Shown here: positions 10,544-24,111 of the stretch, piece after piece
Numbering within the stretch: the stretch's first letter is position 1
Layout: each line of letters opens with the position of its first letter
From: Sebastes aleutianus
Lineage: Eukaryota; Chordata; Actinopteri; Perciformes; Sebastidae
NCBI GenBank assembly: GCA_916700875.1
Contig: CAKAKS010000060.1
Coordinates: 34,149,804 to 34,213,803 of the forward strand
DNA length: 64,000 bases
Reading direction: 5' to 3'
The notes under the pieces: model-generated
Told to the model about the DNA's origin: nothing
The model's database searches: none
The model's input: only the letters and a program-made list of their open reading frames with translations
Position numbers and translations under genes: made by a program

Positions 10544-12783
10544 GTTTAAATTCTGTTCTCTCAATAAACATGCTGTATGTACTATTAAGAACCAAAAGGT
10601 CCACTGCTGTTGAACTGACTGTCGGCTGGTTTGTTGATCCATCAGTGAACTTTCCTCCTGGGGGGGGTAGAGAAGGTGGGGAGGGTTGAGCGTGTGGATC
10701 TCAGCCCCAGCTGTTGCTGTTTGCATTGAGCGGACGGTAATTGCACGCGCACGCCCGCGGACACACTGATAAATATTGCTGTTGGCATTCAAATGGACGA
10801 CTAAAGATAGAAGTCCTGACATGGGATGTGATTCTGATGAGTAAGTGTTGAAAGTGAAGTCTGACATACAGTATATATATACAGCGTACCCCTTGTGGTT
10901 CCACGTGTCTGTCTGGCTGTGACACAATCTGTGATGGGACACAAACACACACCTCTTTTACAGAAGACATCTTTGTTTCAGGCCGTTCATATCAACTTCA
11001 CTACATGTATTTTTGTGTACACACGGTCTATGAATTCACACACAGTCCTAAGCCACAGGTGTGGAGAGAGTTTTGTTTGTTTGGAAGGATTTCACTCCCT
11101 CCTTCTTCTCCTCTCACAGTTCTCCACCTCCTCCTCCCTTTTCCCTTTTCACCCCTTCTCTGCTTTCTTCACATCCTCTCAACCACCCGTTCTCCCGCCT
11201 CCTCCAAGCAGCTTCTCCGGTCCCCTCTACGCATTTCTAAAATACCAGTTCATCTCTTTTCATTCTTCTCCCCTTTGACAAACTGTCCTTTCCCACCTCT
11301 TCTGCTTGTTTTCTATCCTCTCTCCTCTGGCCGCCTGACACAAACTTTCACACGCACAAATTGGGAGGAATGTGTGGAATGTGTCCGATCCTGCAGCATC
11401 ATGTTGTTGTTACACATATGACTGCAACCCCAGAACCTGAGGAGGGTGAGTGTTTTTCCAGAGACCGTGGATGGATGGACGGACGGATGGATGGATGGAT
11501 GGAGGCATAGAGTGATTGATGAAGAAGAGGGTCAGTGTTGACCCAGCCCTTAAACGCTCAATGCTTAATCCAAAGGTAAACAACAAGGTGCCGACCCGGC
11601 AAAGAAAGTCCGTCTTTTTCCTGTGGAGCGCTCCCTTGCAACGTGCATATTCATACACATACACCCACAAATACTTCAGATTGACAGATAATGATTATAT
11701 GATATGCTGGAGTTTTTCGTCATCTTTTAAAAAAAGTTCAAATTCCCAGACTGACGACGCTGAGGACAATGTCTCATATTCTTTATCGGTTTGTTTGAAG
11801 GATTATCTGATGCAATACCATGCTTTTATTGAGTTCATATTTGATATGTTACACATCATTTCATAAACATTGTGCTGTAATTCAGCCCTTCTTCTTTTCC
11901 TCTATATATACACCACTTAGCATTTTGTAATAATAAACTGTAGAGCTTCAATAAAGCTCTTTTTCTCACTGTGAACAATATAGACGGCTCTTTATCAGTT
12001 TATAAAACCTGCCCAGTGTACGTCCAATTAGCACAGCCCCAAACCCAGACATGCCTCAGACCTCCTCCAGCGTGGGATGGAGAGGAGATTTATCTTCCTC
12101 CATGGATGGCTAACCTGATGGAAACAGAGATAACCTGCCTGCTCATCCTTGTTTGGCTGAGGAAGCGTAACTTCTGTCTTCACTGGTCTAACAGCTGGTG
12201 TAAACAAACATCTGTCACTTAATGTACATTCAGTTTGCAAGCAACATCATGACCTGTTTACTTCAGGTTAAGCCTTCTGATTACTTTAACTACAGGATGT
12301 GACGGATGTAAAATATTAAATCTAAAACAACAAGCAACAGACAAACTTTCCCTCTGGATAAACACCCCAATGCTCAAATGTCCAGCTCGTCCTGGTTCCT
12401 CCACTAAGAGGTAATACAAATACAGCAGGCCAGTTCCTTGACTTAGTGATTAGTTTCATTTTGATACCTAGCTGAAGCAAACTTTCTTCATAAAACAACA
12501 CCGAGCAGTGCACATAATGTTAATCAATCATCAATCTGCTGTACTGTATACTGCTGTAGCATCACTGTGTACAGTAAACTCAGGAGAGGAGTTACAGCAT
12601 TTTAGCCAACAAGCTGACACTAACAAAGTTAGCTTACTGACATTACTTCCAGTAGAAGTTTACACACGATGCTTCTATCTGCATAACATTACTTTCAACT
12701 TTAAATACATGTTTCTTTTCTTCATCAAATGAAAAAAAGTCCTGAACTTGTGTGTAACTTATAGTCTCTTTTCTCATAACATT
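10544..12783. other. No gene; CT-rich and GGAT tracts
   Basis: It contains a pyrimidine-rich stretch at about 11090-11330 and a (GGAT)n tract at about 11468-11504. Frames of 116-138 residues run through biased sequence and look accidental. Confidence 0.55.
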
Positions 12784-13095
12784 AAAGGTGCTAAATGCAA
12801 GATTGGGAGCATTTCTGACAGAGGTAACGTTGTTTACCTGAGGGGGAAACGGAGGGTGGTTGCTACGCTCCTGCGATGACGGTGCCGGTCGGGACAGCGT
12901 TATCAGCTGTAAGCTGGGAGCTAGCCATTGGGCCACACCCACATGCACGTACATGCACGTACATGCACGTACATGCACCAGAAACTTACACGCGGCCGGC
13001 CTGGCTATGTCAACAAAGCTCAGAGAAGCTCGGTTTACAACACACACAGATGGAGAGCGACTTCTGTCTTTGCTCACATTACTTCTCTATATCTT
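12784..13095 (+). mobile_element. Miniature element fragment (TTAAAGGTGCTCTA family)
   Basis: It begins TTAAAGGTGCTAAATGC, contains TTTACCTGAGGGGGAA, then a GTACATGCAC tandem run (12942-12978) and GGCTATGTCAACAAAGC, and ends in GAGAGCGACTTCTGTC. Matches to 2834-3046 and, in part, to the complement of 42903-43240 define the family. Confidence 0.6.
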
Positions 13096-16000
13096 TACAT
13101 AGTAAATAGTTGTTTGCTGCTATATTAATGCAGAGATTTTATGCTATATTTAAACCACCTTCTTCTACTATGGTTACGTCCTGTGAGCTCCGTGTTGCTG
13201 GTCTTATTCTAACAAATCAAGTGTACATGTGAATAAACACGCTGCATGCCTCCTTATCAAACAAGCAGCATCCAAATCCCCATCGTGTCTTCTGTGGTTG
13301 AACGGGGAGTTGATTTCTGAGTGGCTGATGATAGTAGCACCTCACCTCCTCCCATCTCTCTTATCAGCCAGCCGAGAGATGGAGGAGTCCATCTAACTGG
13401 ATCTGAGCTTGTCTCCTTGTTTATCCCTCTGATTGATAACTTTCCTCTGCTGAACTCTGCATTCTCTCCACTGAGGTTTTACCATAACGGTGGCATCACA
13501 GGTCTGGAGAGCTCCGTTTATTTGGACTATAAAATATGTTACTGTTCTACTTGTTGAGAATTGGACAGATATTATTCTGCATTAATGCTCTACCTGCATT
13601 ATTCTACCATAAATAATTCATAAATAACTTCAATGTCACAGAACTTATTGTGCATCAATTTTCCATCCCGAGGACAATTCAATTCAGGATGCAACGGTGG
13701 TAATAATGGCAGCAGACTAAGAGCACAGCTGTCCTTATTCTTAGCTACAGTATGTCCTCAAGCTTCTCTGGGGAGACCCAGGCCAGCTGAAATGTTGAAT
13801 CCTTCTACTGTATGTAGGCTACTGGTTTGTCGGGGGCTCTCCTCCCACTCAGACTGGTTTGGTGTGCCTTCACAGTGAGGGGTTTCTACAGTAGGAGACA
13901 TCCTTATCAGAAAGAACTCCTGAAGACATTACACAATAAAATGTCAACATCAAAGAGCAATGACTCAACTGATCTCCTGGCTTTATCCCGAAGGCTGTGT
14001 ACAAAATATCCTGTGTATGTAACTCATTTCAGCTGCTTGTATCTGCAATCTTATCATACAGCTTTCAGCCATAAGCAAAAAAAAAACAACTGATGGCAAT
14101 TGATAAATCATTAGCTTTGCTATCTGGCCCTGCTCCACATTTACAACATCAATCTGGTGCAGTTAAACTGCAGTTACAGTACAGATCCACCTGTTCCACC
14201 AGCTCCATCTTACATGTTCTTGTGCACAAGATGAGGTTCTTTGCAGCGAAGCAGACTCAGTGAGTTCTTGCATAAACCTCCTTTAAGTCCACAACACACA
14301 AAGAAAAACTGGTTTGGTAATAACTCCCTAACCGAAATGAATGCCAGGTTAAAACCCTGTCGTCCCCTCATAAGTATAAACCTCAAAAATCTGAGTAATA
14401 ATTTTGATAATTTACTACGGCACTAATGACTGGCCTCTGCTTTAATCTCCAAGTTAATATTTTTAAAGGAAATAACATTTGCCATTTGCAGCTGTTTGCA
14501 CAGCCGTGCTGTCTGGTGTTAGAAACAACAGGAACAGCCCAGCCTGGCATCACCAACCTTCACTCCAGAGCACATCCCCGAGCCGTAAACTGGTACTCCA
14601 GTTATGAAAACCTCTTACTTGTCATTCTGTCCAAACGCTTGTGGGCAGCAAACAGAATTAGACCCTCAACCTTTTTTGGTCCAAACCTGAAGGTTATAAA
14701 AACATCTGCAGTTTTAATATGATTCAAATGTAGATGCTGATGTGCACGTGTCATTTACAGTTGTTCAGTTTGGACGTACTGTGGATTGTGGATGAATTGT
14801 GTCTGAATGTATTCTTTACAACATCGAGTCCCGTGACCCAAAATATAAATAAAACTATGGAAACACTCAGAAATCAGACAAATTACAGGGTAGTGAGAGA
14901 TGCATCTGTAAACCGAGCTATTTCAAACCATTCACAGTGGGGTTATTGTGTAGATTTTTATTACCTGAAGATGAATGATTTCCACTGATTGCATTTGATT
15001 TGCTGAGTAAAACGATCACAAAACAAAGCTTGTGTTCTTTCCTTGTTTCCGATCGTATACCACCTACCGTACCGGGCCAGTTTGTTGTGCAGTTGCATGC
15101 AAACACAGAGAGGAGAAGAAGATGTGGTATACTGTTAGGGACAAATGTATGTAGGCTACATTGCAACTGTACAGCACATGTAAAGCCATGACACGCATCA
15201 CTTAATATTAATCCACATGAAGTGTCTCATGTGGTATAAAATCAGCTCTGGAATGTGTTTGGCCTGACCGCTCTGTTTTGTCTGAGGCCTAAATGATTTT
15301 GATTGGAATGCAAATGTTCCCGATGTATTAAGCAACCTCAGAAAGAAGTCACTGGCAACACACAACAACAGCGAAGGACTCAGACCGAGCGAAAAACAAC
15401 CAGCCGAGGATTTTTCTGAAGATCTTGGCCGACCTTCCAGACCAAAGAGCTGTTTATCTTAAAGGTTAGGAAATGAAACCATTTGTGTTTGCTTGAATTA
15501 TCCCTGATTGGAGCCAGATATACTAAATTAGATGCTAGAAAAATGTTTCTCATTCAAGGTGAAATAACATATTAGGTAGAATTTCATTGTTTCAGCTCAC
15601 ATTGTTACAGCAAAGAAAGATCCCTTTATGGACTTGTGAAACACACATGGATCAAATAGCGCGTCAAATTCGTCAATTGATGTGATGCAGTTCATTCATG
15701 TGCACGCAAAGAATATTCAGTAACAAGACAGATGAGAGGGGAAAAAATGTTTTAGGAGAATTTTACACAAATCCAAAAATCAGTCAGCTTTGCTTGAGTT
15801 ATGAAAGCCGGGGAAAGCCCCAGGAATTCCTCCCCACAAAGATAAACACAGAACAGTATGGGATTCTGGCATATTATCTGGAAGCTGTGTCTACAACATA
15901 CTTGATCAATTAGCCGGTCTCACTAACCACCTCTCAAATTCCTGTCTCTTCATTCCAGGGCTTAATGAGTCTCTAATAAACTGTAAAATGGTTATTAATG

Positions 16001-18679
16001 CCACGCCAACAGAATGATGTCCGTCTAAACATTTCACTAATGATCGACTTCACACTTTCACGTGATGGCAGTCATAATGATGATGAGGCCTTCTGTCAGT
16101 TCCTTTGATTGATTGATTCAGTTTGACGTTGTGTATTTCTTGTGAAGAAAAATTAAAACAGTTTGAACATCGCTATGAAAACCACAGTTTTATGAATGTG
16201 ATTGTTTGGGGCTGATTTGGCTGAGGAAGTGCACTTGTCAGTTTTTGTAGCTGGGTGGATTTTTGTAATCAAAAGCATTCCTGCAAAATTACACTATTTA
16301 AATAAAGGCTAAAAATGTATACGTTTATTTTCATTTACACATTTAACGTGTGTTATTTCTCTGAATAATCTCCGTGGCAGCCGAGCGGGAGCCGGGTAAA
16401 ACTGTTTCATATTCTGGAAAGAGAATTTCTTGACTCATGACCTCATGTGAAGAGAGATGGAAATGTAGTGCATCTATGGTATGCTTCATATAATAAAATG
16501 GGTAGCTCAAATCAAGCGATCTGATCGGTTAATAGCCGTGATATAATACCCACATAGGGAGGAGTGGACTGAGCCAAAAAAACGATCCACCTGCTGAACG
16601 ACACGCAGCGCTACGTAAAGAGGAGGTTCCACAATGTTGCCTAGAATATGCACGCACGCAACGCAGCAGAAATCAAGAGATCTGATGCAGCAGGTCTTGA
16701 CATGAGAGAAACGATGGCCATAAATGGATCGGCAACCAAAACTCGCGGACCGGAGAAAGTGGAGCAACGCCAAGCAACACACCTCCACCTGATAAAAAAC
16801 AAAAAGGCAAGCCAAGTACAAGCAGTTATCAAAGTCATCCTACTGACGCTGGGTAGTTCTTCAGTGGTTAGAGAATAAACAGTAGCATACAATAATGTAA
16901 ATAAATAGCCAAATAATTAAATATAATGCTACCCCGTGATGTAAAATGAAAATGTAAGCTGCTAGTGTTTGTTCCATAGCAACCACCGTTCCAGCAACCG
17001 CCTCAGGATGTGCAGACAGGAGGGCCTATTTTATTGTGAACATTATTTATTAATAAAAAACAATTTAAACAGGAATGTATCTATAACTTTCATATTGCCA
17101 TACTTGATGAGCATTTTATAAAAGCAATAGCTCACTTCAGACTGTGATATGTTATATCACAGCGACGTGAAGCTTTTCGTGAGCTATTGTTTAAGTATCT
17201 TGAGGAGAAACATGCAAATGTTTAGTTCATACGCAATAACTAACAACGTTAGCCTGTGGTTTCTATGAATACCATAGTTACAAAACCACAATAACACAGA
17301 TCACTGTGGATTTTTACAATCTAATATGTGAAAATGTTCCACTGTGGTAAACGGTTAAAACAACCTGATGTTAATTCTTATTGGACAGAGAATGCTTGTT
17401 TATTAACTCGTGGTTCTTCCCATGCTTCTTGGTTGTTTTGCATCTTTGTTTTTTATCGTCTTGTTGGGTTACACTCCTTTGTCCTTTGCTGGAATCCATT
17501 GTTCTCTATAATCTATTTTGTGGTAGCATAACTTTCTGTGACTATCTTGTGACAGATTGGAGGACTGAGAGAGAGAAAAGAGACAACGTAGTTTGACTGG
17601 AGCCACCGGAGTCTGACTGCAACAGAAAGGTCTTCATCCTCCGTTTCCCTTACAAGTCTATTGTATATAAAGCTTTGAGGCTAGCTACACAGTGAGCTCC
17701 GATTGCTATGTCAAACAAACGCAAACTGATATAACGTGTGAGAGAAGACGTTTCCCCTTTGAGGAAGTGTTGCAGGCTGAGGACAATATGTCCTACAGAG
17801 TGAGGGCTGCACACCGAGACAAACATCCAGTCCACATATTGCACCATCTAATGATCAGAAACTCTAACACTTACTGTTAGTGTGATCAGTAAGCCTGGCA
17901 ATAGTTACATCTTATCACAGGCGAAGTTTAAGGAAGAACCAGATGAATGACTAAAACCATTTACTGTAAAAAGATCCAGATTATCAGAGCTGCCAAACTT
18001 CAGAGATATACAATCCTGAATGTACCTATCGTGGACGACCGCAGCTGAGGGGCATAACTCTGACAGAGGAAGTGGTTTTCAAGCCTACACACTGAGGTTA
18101 ATGCCTCTAAACCTCTACATGTGTCAGTGATTGTGGTTTAACAGGGTGACGGCCTAGTTGGCTCTGAACGAACGCTCAACAAAGTTGCCATGCTTTAACC
18201 TCCAATTTGACATGACACTGGGATTATTAACAGGCTCCGGGAGGAGGAGCCGACGGCGTACGGGTGGTGGGGAGCGCAGAGAGAAACTCCTTTCACTTCT
18301 TCTCCATCTTTACAGTAAACACAATCCTCCTTTGTCCACCCCATACATCTGTCCTGTCCAACAGATGTTACCTGGAATAACCTTTTGACTTGCACGCCAC
18401 TTGGAGAGAGATTTACATCCTGTTGTTGTTGTGGTAATAAACTGAATTACTCAGCCATGTCCAACAGGTAAAAGGCAACACATGACAGTTACAGACAGTT
18501 CAGAGACGTCAGGAACTGCATCTGTCTGTGTGCAATGATTGTGCAGTTGTGACTGAATGTACATCATACGTGTTGATGTATTTGGTCAAGGAAATGGATG
18601 AATAGGAGCATACAGAATACTGTATATAGAGGCCGATAATCGGTTACTTGAATGTATACGTTTATAGAGTTTGTCTCTA
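13096..18679. other. Long stretch without recognisable features
   Basis: About 5.6 kb of apparently unique sequence with few repeats. It is the longest repeat-poor stretch in the window and could hold distal regulatory elements of a developmental gene such as rspo3, but nothing in the sequence alone shows this. Confidence 0.5.
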
Positions 18680-18687
18680 AAGCAGAT

Positions 18688-19230
18688 TAGGGATGTCACA
18701 ATAACAGAAATTTAGTAGTCGATATCAAAACCAGTGAAATTACACGATTCTCAAGACCAATTCCACACCACGGTCACCACTTCAACATACACACCTTTAT
18801 TACAGTTTGTATACTGGTTTTTGTTAGGAAGTTAAACAGGTCATAATTCCCTCTCTATTATCTATGTATATTGCTGTGAAAACATCTGTATCTATTCAAG
18901 TTGCACATCAAAAACTACATTTTACAACATTACATTTGAACACATCATGGTAAGATTAGAATTTACTTTCGCCCAATACTCATTTTTACTGAATAAAGCA
19001 TCATAATGTAAATCAATGGCATGTATCATCAGGGAAAAAATAGGGTGCATCCCCTGAAAGCATCTATAGTGAGTTTGCTGCGTCCCAAACACACCTCCTA
19101 TCGTCCCCGGGGACGACGGGACGCTGTTAGTCTCGAGCCCCGACGGTACCGTAGACAAACGAGTAACGTCACATTTTCAGAATTTTGGCATGGACTCGGT
19201 GCCGAAGTATCGGTTCTTGTGACATCCCTA
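18688..19230 (+). mobile_element. Complete 543-bp hAT-like element with an 8-bp target duplication
   Basis: The ends are TAGGGATGTCACAA and TTGTGACATCCCTA, 14-bp perfect inverted repeats. The host duplication AAGCAGAT is present at 18680-18687 and 19231-19238. No transposase is encoded, so it must have moved using an enzyme supplied elsewhere. Its ends differ from the GATGCACCGATA family, so it is a separate family. Confidence 0.85.
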
Positions 19231-19672
19231 AAGCAGATTAGATTAAAAGACAAAGAGAGAGAGCTAAAGAAGAGAGACAAGAAAAAAAAAAGTGAAACTC
19301 TATAACAGACTTAGCAGCCAGGCTAATTACTACAAAACAGGACAACCAGTTGACCCGGTAAAACACGACACCAACAACAAAGCTTTCAGTCAGCAGCAGA
19401 GCTGTCAAACACATGGCAGTCTTTATCAGCAAACAGAAGAAATGTGTGTGTTTCTTAGTGTGTTTCACATTTTTGGGAAGAAGAAGTGGCTAAATAGCAG
19501 ATATATCCCTGCTGTCAGAGCTTGGAAAGAAGCTGTCCCTCTGAATTTCCTGGTTGGACAGTAGAAGCTGTAGATACGGTTACCCCCGCAGAAAGCTGAG
19601 GGGACTACACTCCAATTAGACTGAGCTGCTGCTGGCCTTGATAGCTCTCAATAGGAGACGCAGATGGAACTG

Positions 19673-19675
<3 letters not shown>

Positions 19676-19719
<44 letters not shown>
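19676..19719 (+). repeat. (TG)n microsatellite
   Basis: About 22 uninterrupted TG units. A second short (TG)n lies at about 19892-19911. Confidence 0.95.
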
Positions 19720-19720
<1 letters not shown>

Positions 19721-20538
19721 AACAAACCTCATCCTGGACATTGCCGCAGTTTTCCAACAATGCTAAAAGCATACATCCGTAGAAATCTAATAAAATCCAT
19801 AAATTGTTCTGGTGGAATGCTGCGGTGAGATGTATGGTGAGCAGGCCACAGGAAGCAAATGAAAACCACCCACTAAAGACAGAGAGACCAAGTGTGTGTG
19901 TGTGTGTGTGCACACTCGATATGAGCACATGTGTATGCTTAAGGTGCCAAAGTAAATAAACCAAAGTAAATCCGTAGATAGAAGCAACACGATAACTGTG
20001 TTTACTTCTGCTCTAAACAGTGTGTTGATAAAAACATGTAATGGATGCAAGAGAGGAAATAACTCGCCATTATCATTAATGCGTTTTATACAAATATTTT
20101 GATCTTTCCAAATTTGTTAAGTGTATTTTGGATTCATGATGAGGAAAAACATTCAAATTCAGCACGCAATAACCATCACTTAAACACACAAAAGTCAAAT
20201 GACGGATTAAGAAGACTAAAGCATGGTTCAAGTTTGAGCAGTAATGTGTGACTCCAGTGCCAGTGAGAGTAATGTGCAGCAGGTGCTGCTTTTAACATGA
20301 CCTCAGTCCGTCAAGAATCTCAAACAAATATCAAAATGCAGATCAAACTCAACCCTATCAGAAATAAAGAGTAAAACATTACTGTAAATGAAAACAGGAA
20401 CACGATTACAGCTCTGCAAACGCAGTAAGACCAGAGTGAAGTGCAACTGTGTTGGACTACAGCCAGAACCGGAAACATTGGTGCACACTGTTTTGGTGTT
20501 GTGGTTAAAGGGATTATATTAGTAGTAGTTCATATGTA

Positions 20539-21028
20539 GGAAACCAATGGATTGCCTACTCCGGGTAGGGAATGAGTCCTCACCCCAAGTGAAGGAGTTC
20601 AAATACCTCGGGGTCTTGTTCGCGAGTGAGGGGACGATGGAACGTGAGATTGGCCGGAGAATCGGAGCAGCGGGGGGGCGGTATTGCATTCGCTTTACCG
20701 CACCGTTGTGACGAAAAGAGAGCTGAGCCGGAAGGCAAATCCTTTGCGTCGAAAGGATCCAGTTGAGGTGGTTCGGGCATCTGGCACGGATGCCCCATGG
20801 ACGCCTCCCTTGGGAGGTGTTCCAGGCACGACCAGCTGGGAGGAGACCACGAGGAAGACCCAGGACTAGGTGGAGAGATTATATCTCTACACTGGCCTGG
20901 GAACGCCTCGGGATCCCCCAGTCAGAGCTGGTTAATGTGGCCCGGGAAAGGGAAGTTTGGGGTCCCCTGCTGGAGCTGTTGCCCCTGCGACCCGACCCCG
21001 GTTAAGCGGTTGAAGATGGATGGGTAGC
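20539..21028 (+). mobile_element. LINE (non-LTR retrotransposon) 3' fragment, internally deleted
   Basis: The fragment encodes, in broken frames, the C-terminal end of a LINE reverse transcriptase protein: PMDCLLRVGNE, then FKYLGVLFASEGTMEREIG, then RTVVTKRELSRKA, a gap and frame change, then WFGHLARMPHGRLPWEVF, RGRPRTRWRDYIS and EREVWGPLLELLP. It ends near GGTTAAGCGGTTGAAGATGG plus ATGG, the tail style of this LINE group. The middle of the usual C-terminal region is missing between about 20725 and 20755. It is not functional. The clade is uncertain. Confidence 0.8.
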
Positions 21029-21884
21029 TCATGTGTGTTGACGGCTTTCATTCACCTCAGTGAGGGAACCAGAACATTATCTTATTGGCAAAAGCAAACT
21101 CACAAGTGCTTTTGTCCTGCCTTTCATACCAACTGTTTTTTGTTTTGCGATTTTATCCTACAAATCATGAATTACAGCCGGACTATTTTAAAGCATACCC
21201 TGGTGTTTAATGTGTGTGTTTACATCCCAGGTAACTAATCAGCACAGTATAGAAATCAACTGCAGAATTTTGAGCCAGGTAATCAATTACAGTGAATATA
21301 GTTCAAATATTGCATGTTAAGGCAGCATTCACTCCAGTTTACCTTCTACAAAACTCTCACAAGAGACAGGTTTTAAAACGGAATGGTCAAAATTGGTGCA
21401 GCAGAGCCCAAGATGTCCTGTCCTTTTAGTCTCTAGTATGGGTCAATCTCCGATGATCCTCCCTGCTGGATCCATCCTACAATTCCCATAATGCACCCTG
21501 ACATCTTTAGGGTGGAAAGTTCTCTACAAAGGCGCAGAACAAATGATACAGCTGTTTTTAGAGGCATAAGACAAGTGAACTGAAGCTTGTGTGTAAAATT
21601 TAAATGTTAGAAGGAGTTCAATTGAATAGCTCTTTGAATCTCTATATCTATATCTATATCTTTGTGTTGTTGAAATATTTAAGGTGTCAGTAAGGTCCGA
21701 ACTATAAGTTCAACATCCCACTGGAACAGAATTCACAGTCTCCGCTGAGCAGGGGACGGTAACATGAGGTGAATCTTTGCCTGGTAGGCAGTGACCTCAA
21801 TGTGGCATATGGATAGATCTACATTACGCATGGATAGATAACATATAGTCTAAAATACAGTCTCTCAGAGAGAGAGAGAGAGTA

Positions 21885-22000
21885 AAAAAAGGCTTATTCA
21901 ATCCAATCCACAATATGTGCAAAATCGCACCAATAACCACATAATGAGCGTCTGGTGACGGGGCACCAGTAGCCTAACATCAGACAACATACACAAGTCA

Positions 22001-22067
<67 letters not shown>

Positions 22068-22262
22068 TACCCCCGAAAGAGGGAGGGAGGGAGAGCGAGA
22101 GAGAGAGAGCTTGGTGTCAGCGCACCAGTAGAAAACTGCTTATTCACTCCTACAAAATGCACAAAAGGGCACCAATAACCACACAATGAGCGTCTGGTGA
22201 CGGCGCACCAGTGGGCTAACATCAGACAACATGCACAAGTCAATAAAAGGTTTAGATAGATG

Positions 22263-22346
<84 letters not shown>

Positions 22347-22425
22347 CACGATGACGTTTGGTGACGGCGCACCAGAATAAAGAAAAAAAGATCAGGCAAC
22401 AAGCACAAAGCTAATAAAAGGGTTA
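21885..22425 (+). repeat. Three linked units of unique sequence plus (GATA)n/(GACA)n tract
   Basis: The unit has about 115-125 bp of unique sequence (CACCAATAACCACA, GAGCGTCTGGTGACGG, ATCAGACAACAT) followed by a GATA-type tract. Copies: 21885-21998 with (GATA)n at about 21999-22067; 22137-22250 with GATA/GACA at about 22253-22345; and a partial third at 22350-22425. Frames of YLSI or VCLS repeats are tract artefacts. Confidence 0.85.
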
Positions 22426-22902
22426 AAGGGGACGTTTCATGTAAAACTCACTCCTTCAGTGTTTGTGCTCATACATTTAGGTATCTAGAGTCTCTACCAA
22501 CCCACAAACTGTGACATAAGACGACCCAGTCAGTTTTTTGTGGGCTGTCTAGATCAGAAAACATGTGATTCAAGAAGCCCTTCACATCTGGCTCCCCTTC
22601 CTATGTCACATCTGGCTCATTAGAATATACCAACCACAGCTGGAGATCTACCTTTGCAAAGGTGAACCATATTTTTCTCTCTAGCCAATCAGAGCAGACT
22701 GGGCTTTTTCAGGAGGAGGTCTTAAAGGAGACGGGTGCTAAAACGGAGCGTTTCAGACAGAGGTATATATACAGGTATATTCAGACGGACAGGATGAGAG
22801 AAATAATGTCATTTTAGAACATTAAAGCCTGTAAACATGTTCTATTAGAAACCCCCAAACACAAGTATGAACCTGAAAATGAGCATGATATGTCCCCTTT
22901 AA
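22423..22902 (+). mobile_element. TTAA-bounded miniature element, 480 bp
   Basis: It starts TTAAAGGGGACGTTTCATG and ends CATGATATGTCCCCTTTAA, imperfect inverted ends beginning with the TTAA target of piggyBac-type transposases. It has no coding capacity. The family is common in fish to my knowledge; the transposase class is inferred from TTAA only. Confidence 0.75.
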
Positions 22903-23103
22903 AATAATACATAAAGGAGGCACTTACTCTATTCGTAGACGGTCTCCCCTCTTCAATGGAAATGTGAGCCAAAGGATGAAGGCCGGTTCTGATCCATTCT
23001 GTTATGGATCTTCATGCACAGATGTGGTGGTGTAGAGGGTAAACGTTGTGTGGCCTCTGGTACAGTCTCCTGCAGATTGTTTGTCAAAAAAAGAAAGCAG
23101 CTG

Positions 23104-23563
23104 TAAGCATTATTCCTTAATCCAGGAATCAGCGACCTTTACTATCAAAAGAGACATTTTAGGAAAATAAAAAAAAAGAATAATCTGTCTGGAGCCGTAA
23201 AACATGTGATCATTGTGATGAAGGTAACACAGTTTATAGTCTAAGTATATAGTATTTAAGTCTAATACAGTGAGGGCCAAAGAGACAATGTGCTACGGAG
23301 TATTAGGGCCACATTGAGGGAAAAAACATCTGAGATTTACAGAATAAAGTCATAATATTACGAGAAAAAAAGAAAATAACACGTAAAGATTAATACTTTA
23401 TAATATTATGACTTTATTCTCATAATACTATGACTTTATTCTCGTAATATTGTGACTTTATTCTCGTAATATTGTGACTTTATTCTCGTAATATTATGAC
23501 TTTATTCTCTAAATCTCTGATTTATTTTTTTCCTCAATGTGGCCCTAATACTCCGTCGTACCG
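23104..23563 (+). mobile_element. Miniature element with TCAGCAACC ends, copy 1 (degraded)
   Basis: It shares GAGGGCCAAAGAGACAATGT and CACAGTTTATAGTCTAAGTA with the copy at 45.6 kb. The interior is a palindrome-like AT-rich core in which GGGCCACATTGAGGG appears, followed by its complement CCTCAATGTGGCCC, with repeated TATGACTTTATTCTCGTAAT words between. The right end is missing. Confidence 0.65.
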
Positions 23564-24111
23564 TCTTCAGTTTGTTGTTATCATCAAATCTTAGCTGACA
23601 TCTCGGCGAATTTCTTGCAGTCAACTAAAGCCAAGGAAGCTCCTCCAGACAGTCAAACCTGGCTTTCATTTGTCCAGAGATGTTGTCAGAAACATCACAG
23701 AGTTTTATTTTCTCTTATCTCTGATCAGAGATGTCTCCTTATTTATCAGTCAATCACTTTTCTGTTCATAACCATCATCAGAACTGTCAAACTCATGGAG
23801 TCTCTGTTGGAGGAGAGTCTGTTCCAACCTGGAACCAGAGTTCAACCTGACAGAAGCTCTGCAGCATTTCACTACTTCATCCAGTAAACGGTGCACCTGC
23901 TTCAGTTAATGTTAATCCTAGTGGGAACACTATTCTACCGGGAACAGACTTCACCATAACACCGGTTAACACGGTGGAGGAGATAACTAACTGTGGGGCT
24001 AACTTCTTCTTCTGTCAACAGTTCAGCAGAGTTTCCAGGCCGTGGATGTTTCATGCTTCAGCAGAGCTCTGGGTTAATAGTTCAGTATCAGTTCATCCAC
24101 TCTGTTGCTAC

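Noticed and set aside
11971..12240. Frames over 80 residues on both strands near 12.0-12.2 kb
   Set aside because: Overlapping on opposite strands with no motif; chance.
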